From NCBI RefSeq assembly GCF_046545555.1, contig NZ_JBHZTH010000005.1, forward strand, positions 124,001 to 188,000: DNA of 64,000 bases, written 5' to 3'. Both the position numbers and the translations under genes were made by a program. Positions 24,667 through 32,484 of this stretch are shown here, piece after piece. Position 1 is the stretch's first letter. Every line of letters starts with the position of its first letter. The stretch comes from Winogradskyella sp046545555 (lineage in GTDB: Bacteria > Bacteroidota > Bacteroidia > Flavobacteriales > Flavobacteriaceae). The notes below the pieces were generated by a model. The model was not told the origin of the DNA and made no database searches. It saw nothing but the letters and a program-made list of their open reading frames with translations.

Positions 24667-25560
24667 ATGAACGCATATATATTTCCAGGTCAAGGAGCTC
24701 AATTCTCAGGAATGGGATTAGATCTTTATGAAAACTCACCCTTAGCGCAAGAACTTTTTGAGAAGGCTAACGACATTCTAGGCTTTTCTATTACTGACGT
24801 TATGTTTGAAGGTTCTGCTGAAGATTTAAAAGAAACTAAAGTAACACAACCTGCTATTTTTTTACACTCAGTAATCTTAGCAAAGACTTTAGGAGATGCT
24901 TTTAAACCTGATATGGTTGCTGGTCACTCGCTTGGAGAATTCTCAGCGCTAGTTGCTGCAGGAGCTTTAACTTTTGAAGATGGTTTAAAACTAGTATCTC
25001 AACGCGCTCAAGCCATGCAAAAAGCTTGTGAATTACAACCAAGTACTATGGCTGCAGTTTTGGGTTTAGATGATGATGTAGTAGAAAAAATATGTGCCAC
25101 AACAGAAGGTGTTGTTGTGGCGGCCAATTATAATTGTCCTGGACAATTAGTAATATCTGGAGAAATTGAAGCTATAAACAGAGCTTGTGAAGCTCTAAAG
25201 GAAGAAGGTGCAAGACGTGCTTTGGTATTACCTGTTGGTGGAGCATTTCACTCACCTCTTATGGAACCAGCTCGCGAAGAACTGGCAGCCGCAATAGAAA
25301 ATACTACATTTAGTAAGCCTAAATATCCAATATATCAGAACGTAACAGCTTCTGCTATTAGCGATGAAAACGAAATAAAGGCAAATTTGATTTCCCAATT
25401 AACAGCTCCGGTCCGTTGGACGCAATCCGTTCAACAGATGATAAAAGACGGCGCGACACATTTCACAGAAGTTGGACCCGGAAAAGTTTTACAAGGTTTA
25501 GTCCGTAAAATTAATAGAGAAGCAGCTACAGCATCAGCATCTTTTGAAACTAACGCTTAA
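24667..25560 (+). CDS. fabD: Malonyl-CoA:ACP transacylase
   Basis: 297 residues, normal for FabD. It moves the malonyl group from CoA to acyl carrier protein, supplying fatty-acid elongation in the cytosol. Visible marks: start NAYIFPGQGAQFSGMG, the catalytic serine in AGHSLGEFSALVAAG, the arginine in SQRAQAMQ, and the catalytic histidine in GGAFHSPLMEPA, with VGPGKVLQGLVRK at the end. The lspA gene follows after 17 bases in the same direction, so the two are probably cotranscribed. Confidence 0.95.
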   Translation: MNAYIFPGQGAQFSGMGLDLYENSPLAQELFEKANDILGFSITDVMFEGSAEDLKETKVTQPAIFLHSVILAKTLGDAFKPDMVAGHSLGEFSALVAAGALTFEDGLKLVSQRAQAMQKACELQPSTMAAVLGLDDDVVEKICATTEGVVVAANYNCPGQLVISGEIEAINRACEALKEEGARRALVLPVGGAFHSPLMEPAREELAAAIENTTFSKPKYPIYQNVTASAISDENEIKANLISQLTAPVRWTQSVQQMIKDGATHFTEVGPGKVLQGLVRKINREAATASASFETNA

Positions 25561-25577
25561 TTATATTCCTTAATATT

Positions 25578-26072
25578 TTGAATAGAAATTTATTTATCAC
25601 ACTGTTAATCGTCTTCAATATTGCTATTGATCAAATCACCAAAGTAATTGTACGAAGTAATATGATTAAAGGAAGTTCTGGTCAAATCGACATTATTCAA
25701 GATTATTTTCAGCTCATTTGGGTCGAAAATAAGGGTGCGTTTTTAGGTATGGGTAGCGATATGAATCCGACCCTAAAGCTAATATTTCTTCTAGCATTAC
25801 CAACCTTAGTTCTAGGTTATGTTATCTATTACATCATAAAAACAAAAGAATTAGATCGCTTAAGTCTTATTGCATTTTGCTTCATTATAGGTGGTGGAAT
25901 TGCAAATGTATTCGATCGTATTGCTTATGGACAGGTAACTGATTTCTTTTTTATTAAAATCACTGAAACTATAAAAACTGGTATTTTTAATGTTGCAGAC
26001 CTTTCAGTAACTACAGGTATGATTATGCTATTATTAGCAGGAATCTCTTCTAAAAAGAAAAAACAGATTTAG
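25578..26072 (+). CDS. lspA: Lipoprotein signal peptidase (signal peptidase II)
   Basis: 164 residues from a TTG start at 25578; no ATG lies upstream in frame, and the next Met would remove the first membrane span. It is an inner-membrane aspartic peptidase cutting prolipoproteins before the lipidated Cys. Four hydrophobic spans and the conserved elements are present: IAIDQITK near the N-terminus, NKGAFLGMG, and the two catalytic Asp motifs VFDRIAYGQVTDF and FNVADLSVT. The tail is basic. This enzyme would process the many lipoproteins encoded later in the window. It converges with the amidohydrolase gene with eight bases between the stops. Confidence 0.92.
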   Translation: MNRNLFITLLIVFNIAIDQITKVIVRSNMIKGSSGQIDIIQDYFQLIWVENKGAFLGMGSDMNPTLKLIFLLALPTLVLGYVIYYIIKTKELDRLSLIAFCFIIGGGIANVFDRIAYGQVTDFFFIKITETIKTGIFNVADLSVTTGMIMLLLAGISSKKKKQI

Positions 26073-26080
26073 AGAATTTA

Positions 26081-27358
26081 CTATCTTTTATAAATAACCC
26101 CATTTTTCATAACAAATACCACATTCTCCATTGTAGAAATGTTCTCTGTAGGATCTTCATCTACAGCAATGATATCGGCAAAAAATCCTTCTTTAATTTG
26201 ACCTAGTTGATTTTCCATTTTTAGAATCATGGCATTGATTATAGTTGCACTTTGTATGGTTTCCATAGCTGGCATACCAGCTTCAACCATGTAACCAAAT
26301 TCTTTACCATTATCACCATGATAAAACACAGCAGCATCAGTTCCGAAGGCTATTCCTACTCCAGCCGTATAAGCTCTACCAAACATATCTTGAATTTTTG
26401 GACCAATATCTAAAGCCTTCGGCACTATAATATCTGGATAATATCCTTTTATTTTCGCTTTATCAGAAACAAATTTACCTGCACTAATTGTTGGCACTAA
26501 GTACACATCGTACTTTTTCATAAGTTCCATAGTCTCAGAACTCATTAATGTACCGTGTTCAATTGTTTTAACACCACCTAATATTGCGCGTTGCATGCCT
26601 TCATCTCCATGTGCATGAGCAGCTACATGGAATCCATAATCTTTTGCAGTCTCACAAATCGCTTTAATTTCGTCTAATGTAAACTGAGGATTCTGACCAC
26701 TTTTCGCAACACTCAATACACCTCCCGTAGCAGTGATTTTTATTAAATCGGCCCCATTTTTATACCGCTGCCTAACAGCTTTTTTCGCATCTTCTATACC
26801 ATTTACAACACCTTCCTTTGGACCAGGATTTCCCATTAGGGCTCTCTTTGCACCATTGGTTGGATCAGCATGACCACCTGTAGTTGCCAAGGCTTTTTCT
26901 GCAGTGAAAATTCTTGGACCATCAATTTTCCCAGTATTAATAGCATTTCTAAGAGCAACATTAACACCTGAACCACCTAAATCTCTCACAGTAGTAAAAC
27001 CGCTCATTAATGTTATCTCAGCATATTTTACAGAACCAAAAGCAACATCAGCATCATTTTGTGTGTAAGCTTGCAAGTATTTTTTAGGATTAGTCTCGTG
27101 CTCTATATGAACATGCATATCTATGAGACCAGGCATAACAGTTTTATTCTTTAAATCAACAACTATATCTACAGAATTTTTTGGTGTTATAAAGCCTTCC
27201 GTAACCGAAATTATCTTATTCCCAGAAACTACAATAGTTTTATCTTTAAGTACTTTACCTGACTTAGTATCTATTAATTTACCACAATGTATATAGGTGT
27301 TTTGAGCGCTAATCGCAACCGTAAAAAACAACAACAAAATTCTTAATAAAGCTTTCAT
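26081..27358 (-). CDS. Exported metal-dependent amidohydrolase (imidazolonepropionase/Xaa-Pro dipeptidase-like)
   Basis: 425 residues with a signal peptide (LLFFTVAISAQ). The TIM-barrel amidohydrolase motifs are intact: MHVHIEH for the first metal ligands, KITATGGV near the bridging lysine, HVAAHAHGDEG and IEHGTLMS for His ligands, and AFGTDAAVF for the final Asp. Members of this subfamily act on cyclic amides or on dipeptides containing proline; the substrate cannot be told. The signal peptide puts it in the periplasm. It lies eight bases from galE in the same direction, so it is probably the end of a galE-containing transcript. Confidence 0.88.
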   Translation of the reverse strand: MKALLRILLLFFTVAISAQNTYIHCGKLIDTKSGKVLKDKTIVVSGNKIISVTEGFITPKNSVDIVVDLKNKTVMPGLIDMHVHIEHETNPKKYLQAYTQNDADVAFGSVKYAEITLMSGFTTVRDLGGSGVNVALRNAINTGKIDGPRIFTAEKALATTGGHADPTNGAKRALMGNPGPKEGVVNGIEDAKKAVRQRYKNGADLIKITATGGVLSVAKSGQNPQFTLDEIKAICETAKDYGFHVAAHAHGDEGMQRAILGGVKTIEHGTLMSSETMELMKKYDVYLVPTISAGKFVSDKAKIKGYYPDIIVPKALDIGPKIQDMFGRAYTAGVGIAFGTDAAVFYHGDNGKEFGYMVEAGMPAMETIQSATIINAMILKMENQLGQIKEGFFADIIAVDEDPTENISTMENVVFVMKNGVIYKR

Positions 27359-27366
27359 ATTATATC

Positions 27367-28386
27367 TTATTTTTTTCTAACTTTTTGTTCCCATTTCCAA
27401 GCAGACGTCATGGCATCATCGAGTGTTAATTTTGTTTCCCAACCTAATACATTCTTCGCTTTTGAAGTTTCTGCATAAGCAGAAATAACATCTCCTTCTC
27501 TCTTGTTAACCACTCGATATTTTAATTTCTCGCCTGAAACCTTATCAAAAGATTGAATAACTTCTAGTACAGAACTCCCTTTTCCTGTACCAAGATTAAA
27601 CACTTCATAATTAGAGGTGTTTTTATTTTCTATTAAGCGTTGTACAGCAACGACATGGGCTTTTGCTAAATCCACAACATGTATATAATCTCTAACACAA
27701 GTGCCATCTGGTGTTGGGTAATCACCACCAAAAACCGAGAGTTGATCTCTCATACCCATTGCTGTCTGTGTAATAAATGGCACTAGATTTTGAGGTACTC
27801 CTAAAGGTAATTCTCCTATTTCTGCTGAAGGATGCGCTCCTATAGGATTAAAATATCTTAACGAGATACTATTAAGATTACTATTAACTTTACAAGTATC
27901 TCTAATAATCTCTTCACCCATTTGCTTAGTGTTTCCGTAAGGTGATTCTGCAGGTTTTACAGGAGCATTCTCCGTAATTGGCAATTCATCTGCTTGACCA
28001 TAGACGGTGCATGAAGAACTAAAAATAAAATTCTGCTCTTTTAGTTGACACACTTCTTTAAGCACATAAACTAGAGTACTTATATTGTTTTCATAATATT
28101 TTAGCGGTTTCTGTACACTTTCACCAACAGCCTTACTCGCTGCAAAGTGAATAACACCACAAATATCATTATGGTTTTTAAAAAAATTATAAACGTCGTG
28201 TTTTTCTTTTAAATCTAAGTTTTCAAAATGAGGCTTTACTCCAGTTATTGCTGTGATACCATCCAAAACTTTATCTGAGGAATTACTTAGATCATCAATT
28301 ATTACAACTTCAAATCCTTCATTTTGTAATTCTACAACTGTGTGAGAACCAATAAAACCTAAACCACCAGTAACTAAAATTTTCAT
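27367..28386 (-). CDS. galE: UDP-glucose 4-epimerase
   Basis: 339 residues, full length. It interconverts UDP-glucose and UDP-galactose with tightly bound NAD in the cytosol. Marks: TGGLGFIGSHTVVELQ (NAD-binding Rossmann loop), FAASKAVGESVQKPL, the Ser-Ser-Cys-Thr-Val-Tyr catalytic segment, YGNTKQMGEE with the active-site Tyr and Lys, and LRYFNPIGAHPS. Its start is four bases from the end of the DegT aminotransferase gene, so these two and the amidohydrolase appear to form one transcript supplying nucleotide sugars for surface glycans. Confidence 0.94.
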   Translation of the reverse strand: MKILVTGGLGFIGSHTVVELQNEGFEVVIIDDLSNSSDKVLDGITAITGVKPHFENLDLKEKHDVYNFFKNHNDICGVIHFAASKAVGESVQKPLKYYENNISTLVYVLKEVCQLKEQNFIFSSSCTVYGQADELPITENAPVKPAESPYGNTKQMGEEIIRDTCKVNSNLNSISLRYFNPIGAHPSAEIGELPLGVPQNLVPFITQTAMGMRDQLSVFGGDYPTPDGTCVRDYIHVVDLAKAHVVAVQRLIENKNTSNYEVFNLGTGKGSSVLEVIQSFDKVSGEKLKYRVVNKREGDVISAYAETSKAKNVLGWETKLTLDDAMTSAWKWEQKVRKK

Positions 28387-28390
28387 GTAA

Positions 28391-29551
28391 TTAAGAGTTT
28401 GTGTTTATAAAATCTAAAACTTTCGTTGTTATAAAATCTATCTGTTCATCATCTAATTCAGTATGCATTGGTAATGAAATTACAGATTTCACCAATTGAT
28501 TGGTTACTGTAAAATCATCTTCATTATAACGTGAATCTTGGTATGCCTTCTGATTATGCAAAGGAATGGGGTAATAGACACCACAAGGAATATTATTACT
28601 TTGTAGATGTGCAACCAAACCATCTCTATCAACATCTTTTAAATTTAATGTGTATTGATGAAATACATGACAATCGCAAGTATCACAAATTCCTTCACAA
28701 CGTGTTTTACCACTTGGTGTAACAATCTTAGGGTGGTTCTTAAAAGCCTCCGAATACTTTCTCGCAGTATTACGTCTCGTGTTATTATAAGTATCTAAAT
28801 GCGGGAGTTTAGCATCTAAAACCGCAGCTTGAATTGAATCTAAACGCGAATTCACTCCAACGACATCATGATGATACCGTTTATACATGCCGTGATTTAC
28901 AATACCTCTAATCGTGTGAGCTAAATCATCGTCATTGGTAAAAATAGCTCCACCATCACCATAACAACCTAAATTTTTAGAGGGAAAGAAAGATGTTGAA
29001 GCCACATGACCTATCGCACCTGTCTTTGCTTTTGAACCATCTTTATGAGTGTAATCTGAGCCTATACCTTGGGCATTATCTTCAATAACATATAAATTGT
29101 ACTTTTTTGCTAAAGCCATTATAGCATCCATTTCTGCTGCTAGCCCAAATAAATGAACAGGCACTATCGCTTTAGTTTTTGGTGTTATTGCTTTTTCAAT
29201 AGCATCTACATCAATATTAAAACTAATAGGATCAACATCTACTAGTACTGGTGTTAATTGCAATAAAGCAATAACTTCAACTGTAGCAGCAAACGTAAAA
29301 TCTGCGGTAATTACCTCATCACCTGGTTTTAACCCTAAACCCATCATTGCAATTTGCAATGCATCTGTTCCATTGGCACAAGGAATAACGTGTTTTACAC
29401 CTAAATAATCTTCAAGATTTTTCTGAAACTGATGTACTTTAGGACCATTTATAAATGCTGCACTATCCATTACTTCTTGAATCGAAGGATCTACAACATT
29501 TTTTATTTTAGCGTATTGACCTTGCAGATCAACCATTTGGATTTTTTTCAT
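28391..29551 (-). CDS. DegT/DnrJ/EryC1/StrS-type sugar aminotransferase
   Basis: 386 residues. PLP-dependent fold type I; transfers an amino group to a keto-sugar nucleotide. Visible marks: PCANGTDALQIAMMGLGLKP, DEVITADFTFAATVEVI, IEDNAQGIGSDY, the internal-aldimine lysine in FFPSKNLGCYGDGGAIF, and HNQKAY near the end. An insertion with five closely spaced cysteines (around CEGICDTCDCHVF) may bind a metal; it occurs in some Bacteroidota relatives. Which sugar it modifies is unknown; galE is next in the same operon and suggests a role in lipopolysaccharide or capsule precursors. Confidence 0.9.
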   Translation of the reverse strand: MKKIQMVDLQGQYAKIKNVVDPSIQEVMDSAAFINGPKVHQFQKNLEDYLGVKHVIPCANGTDALQIAMMGLGLKPGDEVITADFTFAATVEVIALLQLTPVLVDVDPISFNIDVDAIEKAITPKTKAIVPVHLFGLAAEMDAIMALAKKYNLYVIEDNAQGIGSDYTHKDGSKAKTGAIGHVASTSFFPSKNLGCYGDGGAIFTNDDDLAHTIRGIVNHGMYKRYHHDVVGVNSRLDSIQAAVLDAKLPHLDTYNNTRRNTARKYSEAFKNHPKIVTPSGKTRCEGICDTCDCHVFHQYTLNLKDVDRDGLVAHLQSNNIPCGVYYPIPLHNQKAYQDSRYNEDDFTVTNQLVKSVISLPMHTELDDEQIDFITTKVLDFINTNS

Positions 29552-29674
29552 TCTGAAGAATATAAATTAAGTTGGTCATTTAAAAATAGACCTTAGCGAA
29601 AATACAAAATTGTAATCGCTATGCCAATGCATTTAATTGAAAGAACTGTATTTTAGCATAAATCTATATTAGTA

Positions 29675-30910
29675 TTGAGACTTATCTATTCCATAGGAAT
29701 TAACATTGCTAGTTGTGTTATTAAAGTATTTGCACTTTTTAACCCTAAACTAAAGTTGGGTGTATTAGGAAGAACTGAAACTTTTGCAAAGCTTAAAAAA
29801 GAGATAAAATCTAGTGATAAAACATTTTGGTTTCACTGTGCTTCTCTTGGTGAATACGAACAAGGTTTACCTGTTTTTGAAGCCTTAAAGGCTGAGCATC
29901 CTAACTATAAAATTATTTTGTCATTTTTCTCACCATCCGGTTATGAAGTTAGAAAAAACGCAAAAATTGCAGATACTGTTGTCTATCTTCCTCTTGATAC
30001 AAAGTCGAATGCCAAACGTTTTTTGGATATTATTAATCCTGATTATATCATATTTGTGAAGTATGAAATTTGGCCTAATTATTTGCTAGAAATTAAAAAA
30101 AGAGAATTAAAAGCTATTTTGATTTCAGCAGTTTTTAGAAAAGACCAAAGTTTTTTTAAGTGGTATGGCGGCATGATGAAATCTTCTCTATTTGCTTTTA
30201 AACACATTTTTACACAAGATGAAAATTCAAAAACATTGCTTAATACAGTTGAATATACTGATGTAACTGTATCTGGTGATACGCGTTTTGATCGTGTCTA
30301 CAACCAATTAAAACTTGATAATAAGGTGCCTTTTATCGAAAATTTTAAAGCGGATAAATTTTGTGTGATTTTTGGAAGCACATGGCCTGAAGATGATAAA
30401 TTATTTATTGAATATATAAACAAAAGCCAAAATAAAGACGTAAAATTCATTATTGCACCACACAATATAAATGCAAATTACACAGCATCTCTCAAGTCTC
30501 AGTTATATTTAAAAACCATATGTTATTCTGAATTTAATAATCAAAACTTATCCGACTACAGTGTTTTTATTTTAGATACAATTGGTTATTTAAGTAAAGC
30601 TTATAATTATGGTGAGGTAGCATATGTTGGCGGAGCAGCTGGGACTACTGGTTTACATAATATTCTCGAACCAGCAGTTTTTGGAATACCCATACTTATA
30701 GGCAAGAATTACAATAAATTTCCTGAAGCTTACACTATGATTTCTAAAGGAGGGGTACAATCTATTTCGAACGCCGAATCTTTTAAAACACTATTAGACG
30801 TTTTTCATAATAATGTTACGCTCAGACAAAAGCAAGGTGACATTAATCGCAACTACATCATAGAAAATCGCGGTGCAGTAGTCCAAATCATAGATTATAT
30901 CCGTATATAA
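29675..30910 (+). CDS. waaA: 3-deoxy-D-manno-octulosonic acid (Kdo) transferase
   Basis: 411 residues from a TTG start. Glycosyltransferase family 30, adding Kdo from CMP-Kdo to lipid A precursors at the inner membrane. Marks: the N-terminal hydrophobic helix (IYSIGINIASCVIKVFALF), WFHCASLGEYEQGLPV, PLDTKSNAKRFLDIINPDY, FGSTWPEDD, and the nucleotide-binding HNILEPAVFGIPILIGKNY. Length and motifs agree with a functional enzyme. It is divergent to the DegT gene (123 bases). The start is inferred because no ATG exists before the first conserved residues. Confidence 0.92.
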   Translation: MRLIYSIGINIASCVIKVFALFNPKLKLGVLGRTETFAKLKKEIKSSDKTFWFHCASLGEYEQGLPVFEALKAEHPNYKIILSFFSPSGYEVRKNAKIADTVVYLPLDTKSNAKRFLDIINPDYIIFVKYEIWPNYLLEIKKRELKAILISAVFRKDQSFFKWYGGMMKSSLFAFKHIFTQDENSKTLLNTVEYTDVTVSGDTRFDRVYNQLKLDNKVPFIENFKADKFCVIFGSTWPEDDKLFIEYINKSQNKDVKFIIAPHNINANYTASLKSQLYLKTICYSEFNNQNLSDYSVFILDTIGYLSKAYNYGEVAYVGGAAGTTGLHNILEPAVFGIPILIGKNYNKFPEAYTMISKGGVQSISNAESFKTLLDVFHNNVTLRQKQGDINRNYIIENRGAVVQIIDYIRI

Positions 30911-31007
30911 TCTGATTGTACTTCTAATTAAAGTTGAAATTATGTTAAAGTTTCTACGAAATTAGTATTTTAGTACATTAACTATAATTAACACTAAAAC
31001 TATTAAA

Positions 31008-31421
31008 ATGAAAAAAGTTGTAATGAGTTTAGCATTAGTTGCTGCTCTTGGATTATCATTTACTTCTTGTAGAGAAGCTAAAGAAAAAACTGAAGATGCT
31101 GTTGAAAAAGCAGCTGAGACTGCAGGTGATGCGGTTGAAGAGGCTGCCGATGCGGTAGAAGAGGCTGCAGGGGAAGCAGCTGACGCTGCTGGTGACGCTG
31201 TAGATAGCGTTAAAGATGCTGCAAGTGATGCAGTAGATGCTGCCGGTGATGCAGTAGATAGTGCTAAAGAAGGCGCTGAAGATATGGCAAATGATGCTAA
31301 GGATGCCGTTAACGATGCCGTTGATAGTGCAAAAGAAGCTGGTAGTGATGCAGTTGATAAAGCTAAAAAAGCGGGAACTGATGCAATGGACAAAGCTGCG
31401 GATAAAATTAAAGATAACTAA
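31008..31421 (+). CDS. Ala/Asp/Lys-rich repetitive lipoprotein (LEA-like)
   Basis: 137 residues. A lipoprotein signal ends in LSFTSC. The rest is a low-complexity series of imperfect 11-residue units such as DAVEEAADAVE, DAAGDAVDSVK and DAVDSAKEAGS, predicted to form a long amphipathic helix. Similar short proteins in marine Bacteroidota resemble LEA or YtxH-type proteins and are usually linked to desiccation or osmotic stress, but no function is established. The mixed-frame reads on the opposite strand here are artefacts of the repeat. A clear terminator follows at 31441-31472. Confidence 0.8.
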   Translation: MKKVVMSLALVAALGLSFTSCREAKEKTEDAVEKAAETAGDAVEEAADAVEEAAGEAADAAGDAVDSVKDAASDAVDAAGDAVDSAKEGAEDMANDAKDAVNDAVDSAKEAGSDAVDKAKKAGTDAMDKAADKIKDN

Positions 31422-31440
31422 CTATCTTTTCGTTGTAAAT

Positions 31441-31472
31441 TTAAAAGGCCTGATTTTTATCAGGCTTTTTTT
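31441..31472. terminator. Terminator after the LEA-like gene, overlapping the LacI gene's 3' end
   Basis: GCCTGA (31448-31453) pairs with TCAGGC (31460-31465), flanked by AAAA and a run of seven T. The stop codon of the convergent LacI-family gene lies inside the right arm, so the hairpin may terminate the + transcript and mark the 3' end of the - one. Confidence 0.85.
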
Positions 31473-32479
31473 GTACTCAACTTTTTAGAAGACTCACCAA
31501 GTTTTAATTCACTTGGAACTACAATTGTTTGCAATTCATGATCTTTACTGTTCAATTTATTTATAAGCAATTTTGCAGACATCTCACCTATTTCATGAGC
31601 TTTTTGATGAATAATTGAAATCTTAGGACTTGATAATAAATTTGTGTGCTCATAACCAAAACCTATAATAGATATATCTCTAGGAATTTCTATGCCGAGT
31701 TTTTTTACCATATTAATAGCTACTATTCCTGTAATATGATCAATTGATATAATAGCATCTATCTCATTATTCTTCTTTAAATAATCATATATAGTACCAT
31801 CTACATCTTCATCATTATCCAAACTTAAAATTGAACTTTTGAGATTATTTTCTGCTATTGCTTTTTCATAACCTTTAATTCTTAATTTACCTACACTTAA
31901 TTCTTCAATATTACTTACCAAAAGAATATGCTCTCGTTTTTCTTTTTTTATCAAATATTCGGTAGTTTCATATACAGACTTAAAATCGTCAACAATTACC
32001 TTATCGCATATGATTTCATTAACAACCCTATCAAACATTAAAACAGGTATCTTATTAGCAATTGCAGCTTTTATATGATTTGTATCCCCTTGCACCTGAC
32101 TTTCTCTAGCAACTGTTACAATAAAACCATCCACACTACCATTAGACAATAATTCTATGCTGCGTCTCTCTTTGTTTAGTGTTTCATTAGAAAGGCAAAC
32201 AATTATATCGTAATCCTTATCTGTTGCTGCCATTTCTATACCATGCAAAACTTCAGCAAAAAATGGATTAGTAACTGTTGGTAATATAACACCTATAGTC
32301 TTAGTCTTATTCGTTTTAAGCTGCTGAGCGATGCGGTTTGGTTTATAATTTAGTTTCTCAGCTAATTCATTAACTCTTTTTTTTGTATTTGAGCTAATTT
32401 CGTGACTATCATTTAACGCTTTAGAAACGGTAGAAACTGAAATATTTAGAAGCTTAGCAAGCTCTTTTAGTGTTGTCAT
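31460..32479 (-). CDS. LacI family transcriptional regulator
   Basis: 339 residues. The N-terminal helix-turn-helix (TTLKELAKLLNISVSTVSKA, then the hinge helix NRIAQQLKTNKT) precedes a periplasmic-binding-protein-like sugar-sensing domain (IGVILPTVTNPFFAEVLHGI; DGFIVTVARE; IIGFGYE). It is cytosolic and should bind a sugar metabolite and an operator. It is the last gene of the beta-glucan cluster, five bases downstream of the SPATA20-like gene, so it is probably cotranscribed. Together with the transmembrane regulator at 58814-61618 it brackets the cluster, which suggests control by an intracellular product as well as by an extracellular signal (inference). Confidence 0.9.
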   Translation of the reverse strand: MTTLKELAKLLNISVSTVSKALNDSHEISSNTKKRVNELAEKLNYKPNRIAQQLKTNKTKTIGVILPTVTNPFFAEVLHGIEMAATDKDYDIIVCLSNETLNKERRSIELLSNGSVDGFIVTVARESQVQGDTNHIKAAIANKIPVLMFDRVVNEIICDKVIVDDFKSVYETTEYLIKKEKREHILLVSNIEELSVGKLRIKGYEKAIAENNLKSSILSLDNDEDVDGTIYDYLKKNNEIDAIISIDHITGIVAINMVKKLGIEIPRDISIIGFGYEHTNLLSSPKISIIHQKAHEIGEMSAKLLINKLNSKDHELQTIVVPSELKLGESSKKLSTKKA

Positions 32480-32484
32480 AATCT

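Noticed and set aside
30962..31393. 143-codon reading frame on the - strand, rich in Ala and Ser
   Set aside because: It is the complement of the repetitive LEA-like gene; GC-rich codons of the repeats keep the opposite strand open. No credible start context or protein features.
31078..31420. Possible CRISPR or tandem-repeat array
   Set aside because: The repetition is at the protein level (11-residue units within one reading frame) with no constant repeat and unique spacers.
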